DNA of 64,000 nt from Pseudomonas sp. G34 (GTDB lineage: Bacteria; Pseudomonadota; Gammaproteobacteria; Pseudomonadales; Pseudomonadaceae): positions 186,001 to 250,000 of the forward strand of contig NZ_JAVHZV010000029.1 of NCBI RefSeq assembly GCF_031119625.1, in the 5' to 3' direction. Of the stretch, positions 33,868-41,503 are shown piece by piece; position 1 is the first letter of the stretch; every line of letters begins with the position of its first letter. Below the pieces are notes generated by a model that had not been told where the DNA came from, did not search any database, and saw nothing but the letters and a program-made list of their open reading frames with translations. Made by a program: the position numbers and the translations under genes.

Positions 33868-34413
33868 ATGGCTCGACTTACAGCTCATGAAGCGGGCGGC
33901 GCGAATGTGCTCGCCTTCCTAGATATGCTCGCATGGAGCGAAGGCACCGATCACCCGAATCAGCGCAGCATCGACGACGGCTATGATGTGCTCGTCGGCG
34001 GCCAGCTGTTCACCGACTACAGCAAGCACCCGCGCGTGCTTGTGCCGCTGCCGCGCTACGGCATCAAGTCCACCGCCGCCGGCCGCTATCAGTTCCTGGC
34101 CCGCACCTGGGACGCCATCGTCGAGAACTACGGCTTTATCGGCCGCTTCATTCCACGTGCCCAGGATCTGGCGGCAGTGAAACTGCTCACGGAGTGCGGC
34201 GCGCTTCCGCACATCCAGGCCGGCCGGATCAGCGAGGCCATTGCCGCCGCTGCGCCGATCTGGGCCAGCCTGCCCGGCGCCGGCTATGGCCAGCACGAGC
34301 ACAAGCTGACCAGCCTGCTGAAGATCTACGCCGACGAACGCGCCGCCGAGCAGTGCGATCAGGGCGACCTGCTGGCCATGTTCACCGCATGCGGTGGGGA
34401 GCTGGCGGCATGA
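33868..34413 (+). CDS. Endolysin R (lambda-type lytic transglycosylase)
   Basis: 181 residues. Very close to lambda R in layout: NVLAFLDMLAWSEGTD (catalytic Glu in SEGTD), GYDVLVGGQLFTDYSKHPR, TAAGRYQFLARTWD and IWASLPGAGYGQHEHK. It cleaves the glycan strands by forming anhydro-muramic ends. ATG at 33868 after GGAGAAAACTC. The stop overlaps the Rz-like ATG. It has no signal peptide, so release needs a holin. Confidence 0.93.
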   Translation: MARLTAHEAGGANVLAFLDMLAWSEGTDHPNQRSIDDGYDVLVGGQLFTDYSKHPRVLVPLPRYGIKSTAAGRYQFLARTWDAIVENYGFIGRFIPRAQDLAAVKLLTECGALPHIQAGRISEAIAAAAPIWASLPGAGYGQHEHKLTSLLKIYADERAAEQCDQGDLLAMFTACGGELAA

Positions 34414-34796
34414 CCTGGCTGAAGCTGGTGCCAGCCTGGTGCTGGTGGCTGCTCGTCGTCGCTGTTTTCGCCGCTGGCCAGCAGATCCGCGTGGCCGGCC
34501 TGCAGACCGAGCTGGATGCCGAGCGCACGGCGTCGACCGAGCAGTACGGAAAGCTGGTGGCCTGCCGCGAGACCCGCGGCAACCTACTTGTGCAGGTCGG
34601 CGAACAGAACAGCGCCCTGGCTGATCTGCGCGCCAAGGCCGCTGCTCGAGCGCGGCAGGCCGAGCAGGCCCGGGCCGGCGCCCGGCGAGAATCCGAAGCC
34701 GACTATCAGGCGGCGAACAGGCTGCAGCAGGAACGCACCGGCGGCGACGCCTGTGCCGCGGCTACAACCGTGATCGACAAGGAGCTGGGCCTATGA
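34410..34796 (+). CDS. Inner-membrane spanin (Rz-like, DUF2514)
   Basis: 128 residues: one N-terminal membrane segment (about 4-22, LVPAWCWWLLVVAVFAA), then a periplasmic coiled coil rich in Ala/Arg/Gln (ADLRAKAAARARQAEQARAGARRESEADY), as in DUF2514 Rz-type proteins. It connects to the outer-membrane spanin and fuses the membranes in the final lysis step. Overlaps endolysin and Rz1-like genes by 4 bp each. Confidence 0.85.
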   Translation: MTWLKLVPAWCWWLLVVAVFAAGQQIRVAGLQTELDAERTASTEQYGKLVACRETRGNLLVQVGEQNSALADLRAKAAARARQAEQARAGARRESEADYQAANRLQQERTGGDACAAATTVIDKELGL

Positions 34797-35062
34797 GACT
34801 GATCCTGATGGCCGCGCTATTGGCGCTGGCCGGCTGTGCCGCGAAGCCACCGGCAGAGCCTGAACCGCGCATCGTGCGCGTCGAGGTGCCGATTGAGGTG
34901 CCGTGTCGCACCAAGGAGGTGGCAGTGCCGCCCTGGGCTGCTGCCGGCCTGAAGGCAGACGACAACCTCGAAGTGAAGGTGAGGGCGTTGCTTGCTGAGC
35001 GTCGGCAGCGTATCGGATATGAGCGAGAATTGCGGTCAGCAAACCAAGCCTGCCACTTTTAA
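34793..35062 (+). CDS. Outer-membrane spanin lipoprotein (Rz1-like)
   Basis: 89 residues. Lipoprotein signal MRLILMAALLALAGC, a proline-rich stretch (KPPAEPEPRIVRVEVPIEVPC) and a helical end, fitting an o-spanin. It is only 4 bp overlapped with the Rz-like gene rather than nested, an arrangement seen in several Pseudomonas phages. Last gene of the rightward lysis operon. Confidence 0.82.
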   Translation: MRLILMAALLALAGCAAKPPAEPEPRIVRVEVPIEVPCRTKEVAVPPWAAAGLKADDNLEVKVRALLAERRQRIGYERELRSANQACHF

Positions 35063-35105
35063 GGATACAGGCCTATCTAAACTAACCAAGACCTTGGTGA
35101 AAGAG

Positions 35106-35840
35106 CTAGCCCGCAGCGGCCTTGGTGAAAAATACGATGTTGGATAGGCTAAAAAGCGCTGTTATGCCTAGTATTATTGGGAGCGAGAGTTCAAGCGTAA
35201 TCCATCTTAGTGACTGCGATCTGGCCATGAATTTCCACCAATTATCGAACCTGTATATGGAGTTTGTGGTTTTATCATTTAGGCCCTGTATGTTCATGTT
35301 TTGGAGTGACCTGATTCCGCTCTCGATATTCTGAACAGCGCGCTGATCAATCTCGCCTTGCCTTTCAGCTAGAACGATTTTTATCTTTTCAAGCTCTCGC
35401 TGAAAGCTCCTTATATCTTCAATTTTGAAGTAGACCCAGCGCAGCATGCTGAAATTGCGATCTGCCGGCGTCGCATCACTCTCGCTGGCATCCCAGGTGT
35501 AAGGGCCTTCCTTTATTCCGCTTAGCCTTATTCTCCACTCATAAAAATAATCAACAGCGCACCATATAAAATGCGCAAGCCAATAGCCTGTTAATAGGAG
35601 CAAGATTGCTTTCACAGTCCAGTCGTCTAGGCCGCTAATGCTAAATCCATTCGTATTGAAATTGGATGTTATTTTTACGTCAGCGTAAATCATTACAAGT
35701 GCCAGTGTGCTAACAGCTAGGCAGTTTCTTCTCACCTTTCCTACGTAGTCGCTGAACTCAGGGATGAATGGCTCTGTCATCGAGGCCTTAAGCTCGGCTT
35801 CACGTCGGTCTTCCGTTTTTGAATTGGAAAAGAAGTTCAT
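35106..35840 (-). CDS. Three-span membrane protein, phage cargo
   Basis: 244 residues. Membrane segments at about 38-55, 74-97 and 216-239; between the second and third lies a cytosolic or periplasmic helical domain (about 100-210) with FKIEDIRSFQRELEKIKIVLAERQGEIDQRAVQNIESGI. The gene is read leftward against the lysis operon and its DNA is clearly AT-richer than the flanking genes, both signs of a recently acquired moron. ATG at 35840 with TAGGGAAT-type upstream. No family recognised; superinfection exclusion or membrane defence is possible. Confidence 0.7.
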   Translation of the reverse strand: MNFFSNSKTEDRREAELKASMTEPFIPEFSDYVGKVRRNCLAVSTLALVMIYADVKITSNFNTNGFSISGLDDWTVKAILLLLTGYWLAHFIWCAVDYFYEWRIRLSGIKEGPYTWDASESDATPADRNFSMLRWVYFKIEDIRSFQRELEKIKIVLAERQGEIDQRAVQNIESGIRSLQNMNIQGLNDKTTNSIYRFDNWWKFMARSQSLRWITLELSLPIILGITALFSLSNIVFFTKAAAG

Positions 35841-35884
35841 AACTATTCCCTGTAGTGTATGTGTCGGCTCATTTTATTAAGCGC

Positions 35885-36580
35885 TTATATAGTTGGATCT
35901 GAGTCCGCATCGAGCAGCATCGCTCCCTGATTCTTCACGTTCCCTACGGCTTTGCCAACTGGGTACCACTCGAACGCATCCACGGGGGTGTCATGGTCCC
36001 TGGCCAGATCTTCAGCGCGCTCCGGCATTAGTCCCGGCTCCAACCATTCTCTTGCCACATCTGGCGGCAGAACGACAGGCCGGCGGTCGTGGATGTCGAC
36101 CATCCCCTGATCACTGGCTGCGGTAATGATGGCAAAGCCGCCAACGCCATCCTCTCCGTCCTGCGGCACGTCGGCGATGCCGGCGAAGAACGCAGGGGCC
36201 CCGCCTTTCAACCGGATGAAGTACGGCTGCTTGATCTTGGGATTGTCCGGGTCTTTCTTCCATTCATACCAGCCGTCCGCCGGAATGATCACGCGCCCCT
36301 TCTTCCAGATCGCGCCCCAGAACCGACTGGTGGCGGCAGTCTCGATCCGTGCATTGATCGCCGGTGGACGCTTGCCGTCTGCCCAATGCGGCGCGTAGCC
36401 CCAGCGAACGGGCAGGGCATAGATACCCAATTCGTCTTGATGAAACAGCGTCACCCGGCTTTGTGGAGCCACGTTGTAGCGCTCCAGGGGTTGGTTTGCC
36501 CAATCCCCATCAAGCAGGCCCAGCTGCAGAGCCTTCGCGTACTCGTCAACGGTTCGGTACTGAGTGAATCGTCCGCACAT
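35885..36580 (-). CDS. SRAP protein (HMCES/YedK family)
   Basis: 231 residues. Starts M-C-G-R-F: Cys2, after methionine removal, is the nucleophile that covalently shields abasic sites in single-stranded DNA. Further active-site residues are Asn36 (RYNVAPQ), Glu106 (GWYEWKKD) and His163 (VDIHDRRPVVL). Divergent from umuD over a single LexA box at 36644-36659, so it should be SOS-induced together with the polymerase. Length is usual for the family (about 220-235). Confidence 0.93.
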   Translation of the reverse strand: MCGRFTQYRTVDEYAKALQLGLLDGDWANQPLERYNVAPQSRVTLFHQDELGIYALPVRWGYAPHWADGKRPPAINARIETAATSRFWGAIWKKGRVIIPADGWYEWKKDPDNPKIKQPYFIRLKGGAPAFFAGIADVPQDGEDGVGGFAIITAASDQGMVDIHDRRPVVLPPDVAREWLEPGLMPERAEDLARDHDTPVDAFEWYPVGKAVGNVKNQGAMLLDADSDPTI

Positions 36581-36643
36581 GGAACTCTCCGGTCGTCAGA
36601 TGGCCATCATCAGTCTTTGACCGCGTCCGACCCGATTTGGTAT

Positions 36644-36659
36644 CTGTATATGCATACAG
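36644..36659. promoter_or_regulatory. LexA (SOS) box between SRAP and umuD genes
   Basis: CTGTATATGCATACAG agrees with CTGT-N8-ACAG. It is 64 bp upstream of the SRAP ATG and 22 bp upstream of the umuD ATG, and is the only such box I see in this gap, so both transcripts should share it. Confidence 0.88.
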
Positions 36660-36680
36660 TACTATTCTCAGGTCTCTCTT

Positions 36681-37118
36681 ATGGGCAATGCAACCATCCT
36701 CGGCCCAGTCGGCAGCTCGTCTTCTGAGCTGCCTTTTTTTTCCTACCGGGTGCCGGCCGGCTTCCCCAGCCCGGCGCAGGATCACCTCGAGCAAAAAATA
36801 TCCCTCGATGAGCTTCTGGGCATCCACGCGCCCCAGACCTACCTGGTGCGTGTGGACGGTGACAGCATGACCGGGGTGGGCATCTTCGACGGCGACGTGG
36901 TGGTGGTCGACAAGTCACTTGACGCCGCGTCGGGTAACGTTGTGATTGGCGCGGTGAACGGTGAGCCGGTGCTGAAAACCTACATACGGCGGGGGCAGCA
37001 GGTGATCCTGCAGTCCGAAAACCCGAAGTACCCGCCGCGGTACATCCTCGAGGGCGACGAGTTCGAGGTGTGGGGCGTGGTCACTAGCGGCCTGCGGCGG
37101 TTTCGTTGCCATGGCTGA
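36681..37118 (+). CDS. umuD: UmuD-like SOS protease subunit
   Basis: 145 residues, usual for UmuD. Cleavage pair Ala26-Gly27 (VPAGFPS); catalytic Ser62 in GDSM and Lys99 in PVLKTY. RecA filaments trigger self-cleavage to UmuD', which with UmuC makes DNA polymerase V. Starts 22 bp after the LexA box, overlaps umuC by 8 bp. Its prophage location suggests the phage gives its host mutagenic lesion bypass. Confidence 0.93.
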   Translation: MGNATILGPVGSSSSELPFFSYRVPAGFPSPAQDHLEQKISLDELLGIHAPQTYLVRVDGDSMTGVGIFDGDVVVVDKSLDAASGNVVIGAVNGEPVLKTYIRRGQQVILQSENPKYPPRYILEGDEFEVWGVVTSGLRRFRCHG

Positions 37119-38385
37119 GCATGTGGTAGCGCTGATCGACTGCAACTCCTTCTACTGCAGCTGTGAACGAGTGTTCCGGCCCGACCTGCGCCGTGTGCCG
37201 CTGGTCGTGCTCAGCAACAACGACGGCTGTGTGATCGCCAGGTCGGCCGATGCCAAGCCGTTCGTGAAGATGGGCGCGCCGTATTTCCAGATCAAGAACG
37301 AACTTCGCCGGCATGGCATTCTGCCGTTCAGCAGCAACTATGCGCTGTACGGCGATATGAGCGAGCGCGTGATGACGGTGATTGAGGGCATGGTGCCGGC
37401 GGTAGAGGTGTACAGCATCGATGAAGCCTTCGCCGACCTGACCGGCATGCCAGGTGACCTCGAGCAGCTCGGCCGTGAGATCCGTGCCCGGGTGCTCAAG
37501 TGGACGGGTATCCCTACTGGCGTAGGGATCGCCGGAACGAAGACCTTGGCAAAGCTGGCCAACCACGCTGCGAAGAAGTGGCAGACGCGGACGGGTGGGG
37601 TGGTCGACCTGCGCGATCCGGTGCGCCGCGACAAGGTACTCAAGGTGCTGCCGGTGAGCGATGTGTGGGGCGTTGGCCGGCGCATGACGGCGCACCTCAA
37701 CGCCCAGGGCATCAAGACCGCGTGGGATCTGGCCCAGGCAGACGCCTGGACGCTGCGTAAGCAGTTCAGCGTAGTGATCGAAAAGACCGCCCGCGAGCTG
37801 CGCGGCACACCATGCCTGACGCTGGATGAGGCGGCGCCGCCGAAGAAGGAGATCTGTTCCAGCCGGATGTTCGGCAAACGCCTGCAGGACATAGAGTCGA
37901 TCCGCCAGGCCGTGGCGACCTATACGGCCACCGCGTGTGAGAAGCTGCGGGCGCAGCAGTCCGTATGCCGTCAGATCCGTGTAGGTGTGCGCACTGGCAT
38001 GCATAACCCCGAGGAAGCGAAGTACGCGAAGGGCGTTGCGCTGCAGCTGCCCTGGGCGACTGACGACACCCGCATGATCACCCACTACGCCATGCATGCC
38101 CTGGAGCAGGCCTATCGGCCCAGCTACTCGTACAGCAAGGCCGAGGTAATGCTGCTCGATATCTGTCAGCGTACCGAGATCACCGGTGACCTATTCGCAC
38201 CCCAGCAGTCAGTCGAGTCGACCCGGGTGATGGCGGTGCTGGACGAGATCAACGCCAAGTGGGGAAGGGGCACGCTACGGCCAGGCCGGGTGGAGCTTCG
38301 GCCGGAATGGGGAATGCAGCGTGAGATGCTCAGCCAGAGCTATACGACTCGGCTAGATCAGTTATGGCAGGTGGGGAGCCGCTGA
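37111..38385 (+). CDS. umuC: UmuC-like Y-family DNA polymerase V subunit
   Basis: 424 residues. Y-family motifs: ALIDCNSFYCSCERVF near the start, VYSIDEAFADL with the catalytic Asp-Glu, GVGIAGTKTLAKLANHAAK (helix-hairpin region) and a C-terminal DUF4113 zone (TLRPGRVELRPEWGMQREMLSQSYTT). Overlaps umuD by 8 bp and is the last prophage gene before the att site. Complete length, no break. Confidence 0.95.
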   Translation: MAEHVVALIDCNSFYCSCERVFRPDLRRVPLVVLSNNDGCVIARSADAKPFVKMGAPYFQIKNELRRHGILPFSSNYALYGDMSERVMTVIEGMVPAVEVYSIDEAFADLTGMPGDLEQLGREIRARVLKWTGIPTGVGIAGTKTLAKLANHAAKKWQTRTGGVVDLRDPVRRDKVLKVLPVSDVWGVGRRMTAHLNAQGIKTAWDLAQADAWTLRKQFSVVIEKTARELRGTPCLTLDEAAPPKKEICSSRMFGKRLQDIESIRQAVATYTATACEKLRAQQSVCRQIRVGVRTGMHNPEEAKYAKGVALQLPWATDDTRMITHYAMHALEQAYRPSYSYSKAEVMLLDICQRTEITGDLFAPQQSVESTRVMAVLDEINAKWGRGTLRPGRVELRPEWGMQREMLSQSYTTRLDQLWQVGSR

Positions 38386-38447
38386 CGCAGAACGCGGTGC
38401 GGTGGTGCCCAGGGACGGGCGAGAAGGGCGGCTTTTTAGGGAAAAAT

Positions 38448-38523
38448 GCGTTCCAAAACTCAGAGTAGGCCCCGCATGGCTCTAGGCCTGTAGAGGTGCG
38501 AATTCTGTTCAGTTTCGGAACGC
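38448..38523. repeat. Inverted repeat close to the att site
   Basis: GCGTTCCAAAACT (38448-38460) and AGTTTCGGAACGC (38511-38523) are inverted copies with one mismatch, 50 bp apart, and end about 40 bp from the tRNA fragment. They fit arm-type sites for a tyrosine integrase or excisionase. The gap 38,386-38,871 (485 bp) otherwise contains only the tRNA fragment and a terminator. Confidence 0.5.
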
Positions 38524-38563
38524 GGACGACCCTCTAGCCCGCGTGGCGCCTGAGCTTGCTTAT

Positions 38564-38611
38564 CGGATTGCAAATCCGTGAACGCCGGTTCGATTCCGAC
38601 CTCAGCCTCCA
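38564..38611 (+). other. att site: 3' fragment of a tRNA-Cys gene
   Basis: 48 nt beginning at the anticodon stem (CGGATTGCAAATCCG, anticodon GCA), through a T arm (GCCGGTTCGATTCCGAC) to a 3' acceptor strand CTCAGCC, discriminator T and CCA. The D arm and a matching 5' acceptor are missing, so it is not a working tRNA. It is followed by a strong terminator. This is the scar expected at the end of a phage integrated into tRNA-Cys; the intact gene should be at the unseen left end. Confidence 0.8.
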
Positions 38612-38618
38612 AACTAGA

Positions 38619-38650
38619 AGCCCCGTAGTTACTGACTACGGGGCTTTTTT
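38619..38650 (+). terminator. Terminator after the tRNA-Cys fragment
   Basis: AGCCCCGTAGT (38619-38629) pairs with ACTACGGGGCT (38635-38645), then six Ts. Probably the original terminator of the displaced tRNA gene. Confidence 0.88.
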
Positions 38651-38871
38651 ATGCGTGCAGGGAAAGTGGGGCAGAGGGCGTGTTTTCGGCCCCGCCCCAA
38701 GCCTTTGCGGTTCGAGGGCTTGATTTAGGTGTGAGGAGGTTGCGGTTCTATCGCGACGCAGCGCGCTGGCCTTGTCTACCGGGAGCTTCACCGGATAGGT
38801 GCAGCTCCACCCGCAATATCCATTCCGGCAGTTCCGCGTTCCTGATTTCTCAGAAAACCTTCAGGCTCGCT

Positions 38872-39306
38872 TCAAACCGCTTTCGACCTTGGATAGCTGG
38901 TCAGGTAGCGCGAGAGCTCGTCCCGACCCGGTGCACGGTGCGGCGCGCCGGGGCCGTCATTGGGGATGTAGAACTTGTCGGAGCGGGGGTGCTTTTCCTG
39001 GGCCAGGGAAACGGTTTGCAGCGATACCCAAGGCAGCACGATTGCGCCATCCTCGAAGCCATAGCAGCTGGAAAGCGATGCAAGGTGAATGGTCTTCTGC
39101 TTGCCCCCTGGCAGGGTAAGGGTCGCCTGGCGCTCATTGAATAGACGGCGGGCGAATACTGGGCCGAGGAGCTTTTCGATATGCTCGTTGAGGCTGCTGA
39201 TAATTCCCGGTACCAGCATGATCTCGTCATGTTTTTTCATGGCCAGATCGAGAACGCGGGAAAACTCTTGCAGGCAGGCGCCGTATTTCAGGGTGTGGTG
39301 CATCAT
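38872..39306 (-). CDS. Hypothetical protein just outside the prophage
   Basis: 144 residues from an ATG at 39306 (AAGGA about 11 nt before); a GTG at 39396 would add 30 residues. It looks like real coding sequence (KKHDEIMLVPGIISSLNEHIEKLL, ATLTLPGGKQKTIHLASLSSCYGF, AIVLPWVSLQTVSL) but I know no family. The stretch 38,651-38,871 in front of its stop holds nothing I can name. Could belong to an older mobile element, as its neighbour is an Arc-like regulator. Confidence 0.55.
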   Translation of the reverse strand: MMHHTLKYGACLQEFSRVLDLAMKKHDEIMLVPGIISSLNEHIEKLLGPVFARRLFNERQATLTLPGGKQKTIHLASLSSCYGFEDGAIVLPWVSLQTVSLAQEKHPRSDKFYIPNDGPGAPHRAPGRDELSRYLTSYPRSKAV

Positions 39307-39480
39307 TTGTCGGTGTGTCCTTACGGTGTGTGGCTCCTCGGTAATAGGGTAGTCCTCCCTGAGCTTTCTTGGAAGCTTCGAGCGATTCGCCGGCACAACA
39401 ATCCGACGATCAGACTCTGGTTAGGCAGTCAGTGGGGCCCTCCACAGATGCCTGGCCGGGCTCGATAGCCAGAAATGAAA

Positions 39481-39500
39481 AGCCCCGAGAACTCGGGGCT
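39481..39500 (-). terminator. Terminator of the Arc-like gene
   Basis: AGCCCCGAG/CTCGGGGCT with a 2-nt spacer in 39481-39500. On the minus strand it ends in TTTTCATTT, right for the gene whose stop is at 39533. Confidence 0.7.
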
Positions 39501-39532
39501 TTGATTGGCTCTGACCTCCACGCTATGCGCAG

Positions 39533-39823
39533 TCAGCGCGTGCCGGTCTTGAGGCCATCGAGGTAGTCGATGTTGGCTTCCTGGGCTTTCTTGCCCGGCT
39601 TGGCTGCAGTCTGCAGTTCGCTTTTCAGCTTCGCTTCCAACGCATCGATCAGCAGCGTCTGCCTTGCCTGGCCTTCCAGGTGGGCTTCGATAGCCCGGAT
39701 GATCTCGGTGTTCATGCTGGTGTAGTTGTCATTGGCCAGATCTTCGATGCGCTTGCGCATTCCGTCAGGCAGACGGACGACAAACTTGTCCGCGGTGCGG
39801 GCATTGAAAATGGGTTTGCTCAC
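39533..39823 (-). CDS. Arc-like ribbon-helix-helix DNA-binding protein
   Basis: 96 residues. The N-terminal part (DKFVVRLPDGMRKRIEDLANDNYTSMNTEIIRAIEAHLEG) is the Arc/MetJ ribbon-helix-helix fold: one strand that reads DNA bases and two helices. The rest is a charged helical tail. Start taken as GTG at 39823, with GGAGG 8 nt before it; ATG at 39838 would overlap that site. Usually a phage-type or plasmid-type repressor, here outside the prophage boundary. Confidence 0.82.
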   Translation of the reverse strand: MSKPIFNARTADKFVVRLPDGMRKRIEDLANDNYTSMNTEIIRAIEAHLEGQARQTLLIDALEAKLKSELQTAAKPGKKAQEANIDYLDGLKTGTR

Positions 39824-40088
39824 GATTGGTTCCTCCATATCGAGTAGTACTAGCTATTTGATAGTGTCTGGGACGATAGTTCAGTCGAGCGGACGATTGG
39901 TATGGGAAATGAGGCGCCGAATGGGTTACGTGCCCCGCCGCGAACCTGCTTCTTCCAGCCCATGTAAACGGAATGATTATACGCCCTGTAATGTGGCATA
40001 GTGATATTGCCTGTCAACTCGGGCCCGGCATGGAAGTCCGGTAGCGTGATGCATGCATCACTATCTGAACAAAGGAGAAGGAGCTCAC

Positions 40089-40292
40089 ATGACTGTTCAC
40101 ATGCCATTGCTGAAAATCGCCACTGACCTCGGCCTCAGCGAGAGCCTGCTTTCGAGCTGGATCACCCACTGGCGACCTTATCCGGATGGCAGCGGTTACC
40201 GGGTGTTCTTCAAGGTCGAAACGCCGCTCGACATCCGCCAACTGCTGCCGCGCATCACACCGACCAATATGCTGATCGTCCTCGCCCGGTAA
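40089..40292 (+). CDS. Small hypothetical protein
   Basis: 67 residues, soluble: LKIATDLGLSESLLSSWITHWRPYPDGSGYRVFFKVETPLDIRQLLPRI in pieces. ATG at 40089 with AAAGGAGAAGGAG before it. It shares its layout (LGLSE-x-L-x-x-W, DG-x-G-y-x-V-x-FK, P-x-D-x-R) with the protein at 41163, so the two look like distant paralogues. Function unknown. Confidence 0.65.
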   Translation: MTVHMPLLKIATDLGLSESLLSSWITHWRPYPDGSGYRVFFKVETPLDIRQLLPRITPTNMLIVLAR

Positions 40293-40301
40293 CCGGTGAG
40301 T

Positions 40302-40622
40302 TCAGGGCGAGATCGGGTCGCTGGCCGGAAAGGTTTCCTCCAGTGCGTTCTCCATTCGCGAGGCTTCAGTCAACTTGTCGGCCTCCGCTCCGGTAGCTGC
40401 GCTAGGCCGGCGTGGCTGCTGCTCGCCGGAGACATCGCGCGGCGGCTCCAGCAGGCCTTTAAGCTGGCAGTGCCCGGTCAGCCCGCGCTTGGCAATCATG
40501 GCCGAGGCGGCGATCTTCAGCAGGCCGCCCACGCCGCCCTGCCTGAAGCCGCTCACCATGCCCATCGTGCCCACGGCCAGCGAGAGCAGGCGTTCGGTAC
40601 CCTCTACGTTTTGCGTATGCAT
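40302..40622 (-). CDS. DUF2892-type small membrane protein
   Basis: 106 residues. N-terminal half with two short membrane helices (LLSLAVGTMGMVSG, GGLLKIAASAMIAKRG) and the conserved RGLTGHC end typical of DUF2892; C-terminal half is disordered and ends in NALEETFPASDP, a motif shared by many small Pseudomonas proteins. Read leftward, ending 10 bp from the preceding convergent gene. Function not known. Confidence 0.8.
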   Translation of the reverse strand: MHTQNVEGTERLLSLAVGTMGMVSGFRQGGVGGLLKIAASAMIAKRGLTGHCQLKGLLEPPRDVSGEQQPRRPSAATGAEADKLTEASRMENALEETFPASDPISP

Positions 40623-40830
40623 GTTTCACCTCATCGGCTGTCGGTAATGCCCGCTTGGGGCGATGAAAGTAGGGAGAGGGCGGAGGCTCGGGAGGTTCAC
40701 CACGACTTACCAGTGGTCACTTGCCGCGTGGTTAAACCCCAGCCGATGGACGGGACAAAATGTCCCATGCCGGATTTTGCGCGACAGCTAGACTGCAACT
40801 CGTCATCAACGTGAGGAAGGAGTTTCCAGG

Positions 40831-41082
40831 ATGATGTCCATTCTCGAGCAGCGTCATATAGTCGAATGTGCCTTTCTGCCCCTGGCGTGCAATTGCTCCA
40901 TCGATGGCAGTGAGTCGGTGACGATTCAGATCAAGGATCCAGTCACCGCCCAGGTCTACCTAAGCGTCACGGGAATTCCCCGCGCCGAACTGTCCACCTC
41001 CCGGCAGATCTCGCAGTTGGTGATGCAGCTTCGTCAGGATCTGCGCACCCTGAATTCCGGAACGGCCAGACGGCAAGCCTGA
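40831..41082 (+). CDS. DUF1652 family protein
   Basis: 83 residues. The sequence LEQRHIVECAFLPLACNCSIDGSESVTIQIKDP...GIPRAELSTSRQISQLVMQLRQDL is the DUF1652 pattern, common in Pseudomonas and of unknown function. ATG at 40831 after AGGAAGGAG; a second ATG follows directly. It opens a short rightward run of small genes. Confidence 0.82.
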   Translation: MMSILEQRHIVECAFLPLACNCSIDGSESVTIQIKDPVTAQVYLSVTGIPRAELSTSRQISQLVMQLRQDLRTLNSGTARRQA

Positions 41083-41162
41083 ACGGCTCGAGCAGAGAGA
41101 GGGAACTGCCTGCCCCGGGGTGGGGCCTCAGTTAGCAACACTGACCTGAGGAGGGCGACGAT

Positions 41163-41414
41163 ATGGATGGTGGCAAATTCGATGGCTACGACCTGGAGCG
41201 TTTCAACGCCTTGCTGGCGGAGGAGCTCGGCCTGAGCGAGGACGAGCTGCAAACCTGGATGCAGGAAGAGCGTGAGCGTGTCGACGAGAATGGCCAGTTG
41301 ATCGGGCATGCGGTGATATTCAAGCCAGACATGCCCTTTGACCTGCGCGCACGGGTAAGAGGCATGGCCGGGGACCATGTGGCCCACACCGGCATCATCC
41401 CCCTGGATGCCTGA
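41163..41414 (+). CDS. Small hypothetical protein, related to 40089 gene
   Basis: 83 residues, acidic: FNALLAEELGLSEDELQTWMQEERERVDENGQLIGHAVIFKPDMPFDLRARVRGM in pieces. ATG at 41163 with GAGGAGGG before. Shares an order of motifs with the protein at 40089 but has a longer acidic helix. No family named. Confidence 0.65.
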   Translation: MDGGKFDGYDLERFNALLAEELGLSEDELQTWMQEERERVDENGQLIGHAVIFKPDMPFDLRARVRGMAGDHVAHTGIIPLDA

Positions 41415-41503
41415 ATGTCGGGCCGCAAGCGGCAAAAAGCCTGAACTCTGCGGCTTGGCCGGGCCTCCAAAGACCGTCAACCACTGTTATGGAGCATTCG
41501 CCA

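Larger units (their letters stand above)
1..38611. mobile_element. Lambdoid siphovirus prophage (left end outside window)
   Basis: The gene order follows lambda: leftward repressor, cro, O-like replication gene with internal iterons, ninB/ninG-like genes, terminase, head, lambda-type tail (G/GT, H, M, L, K, I, J), endolysin R and Rz/Rz1. The right limit is set at a 48-nt 3' fragment of a tRNA-Cys gene followed by the tRNA terminator, the usual scar left when a phage integrates at a tRNA 3' end. No integrase, excisionase or left att is visible, so they should lie to the left. Every structural gene in the window has an open frame, so the prophage may be intact. Confidence 0.93.

Noticed and set aside
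38564..38611. Functional tRNA-Cys
   Set aside because: No D arm and no proper 5' acceptor strand; only the 3' half is present.
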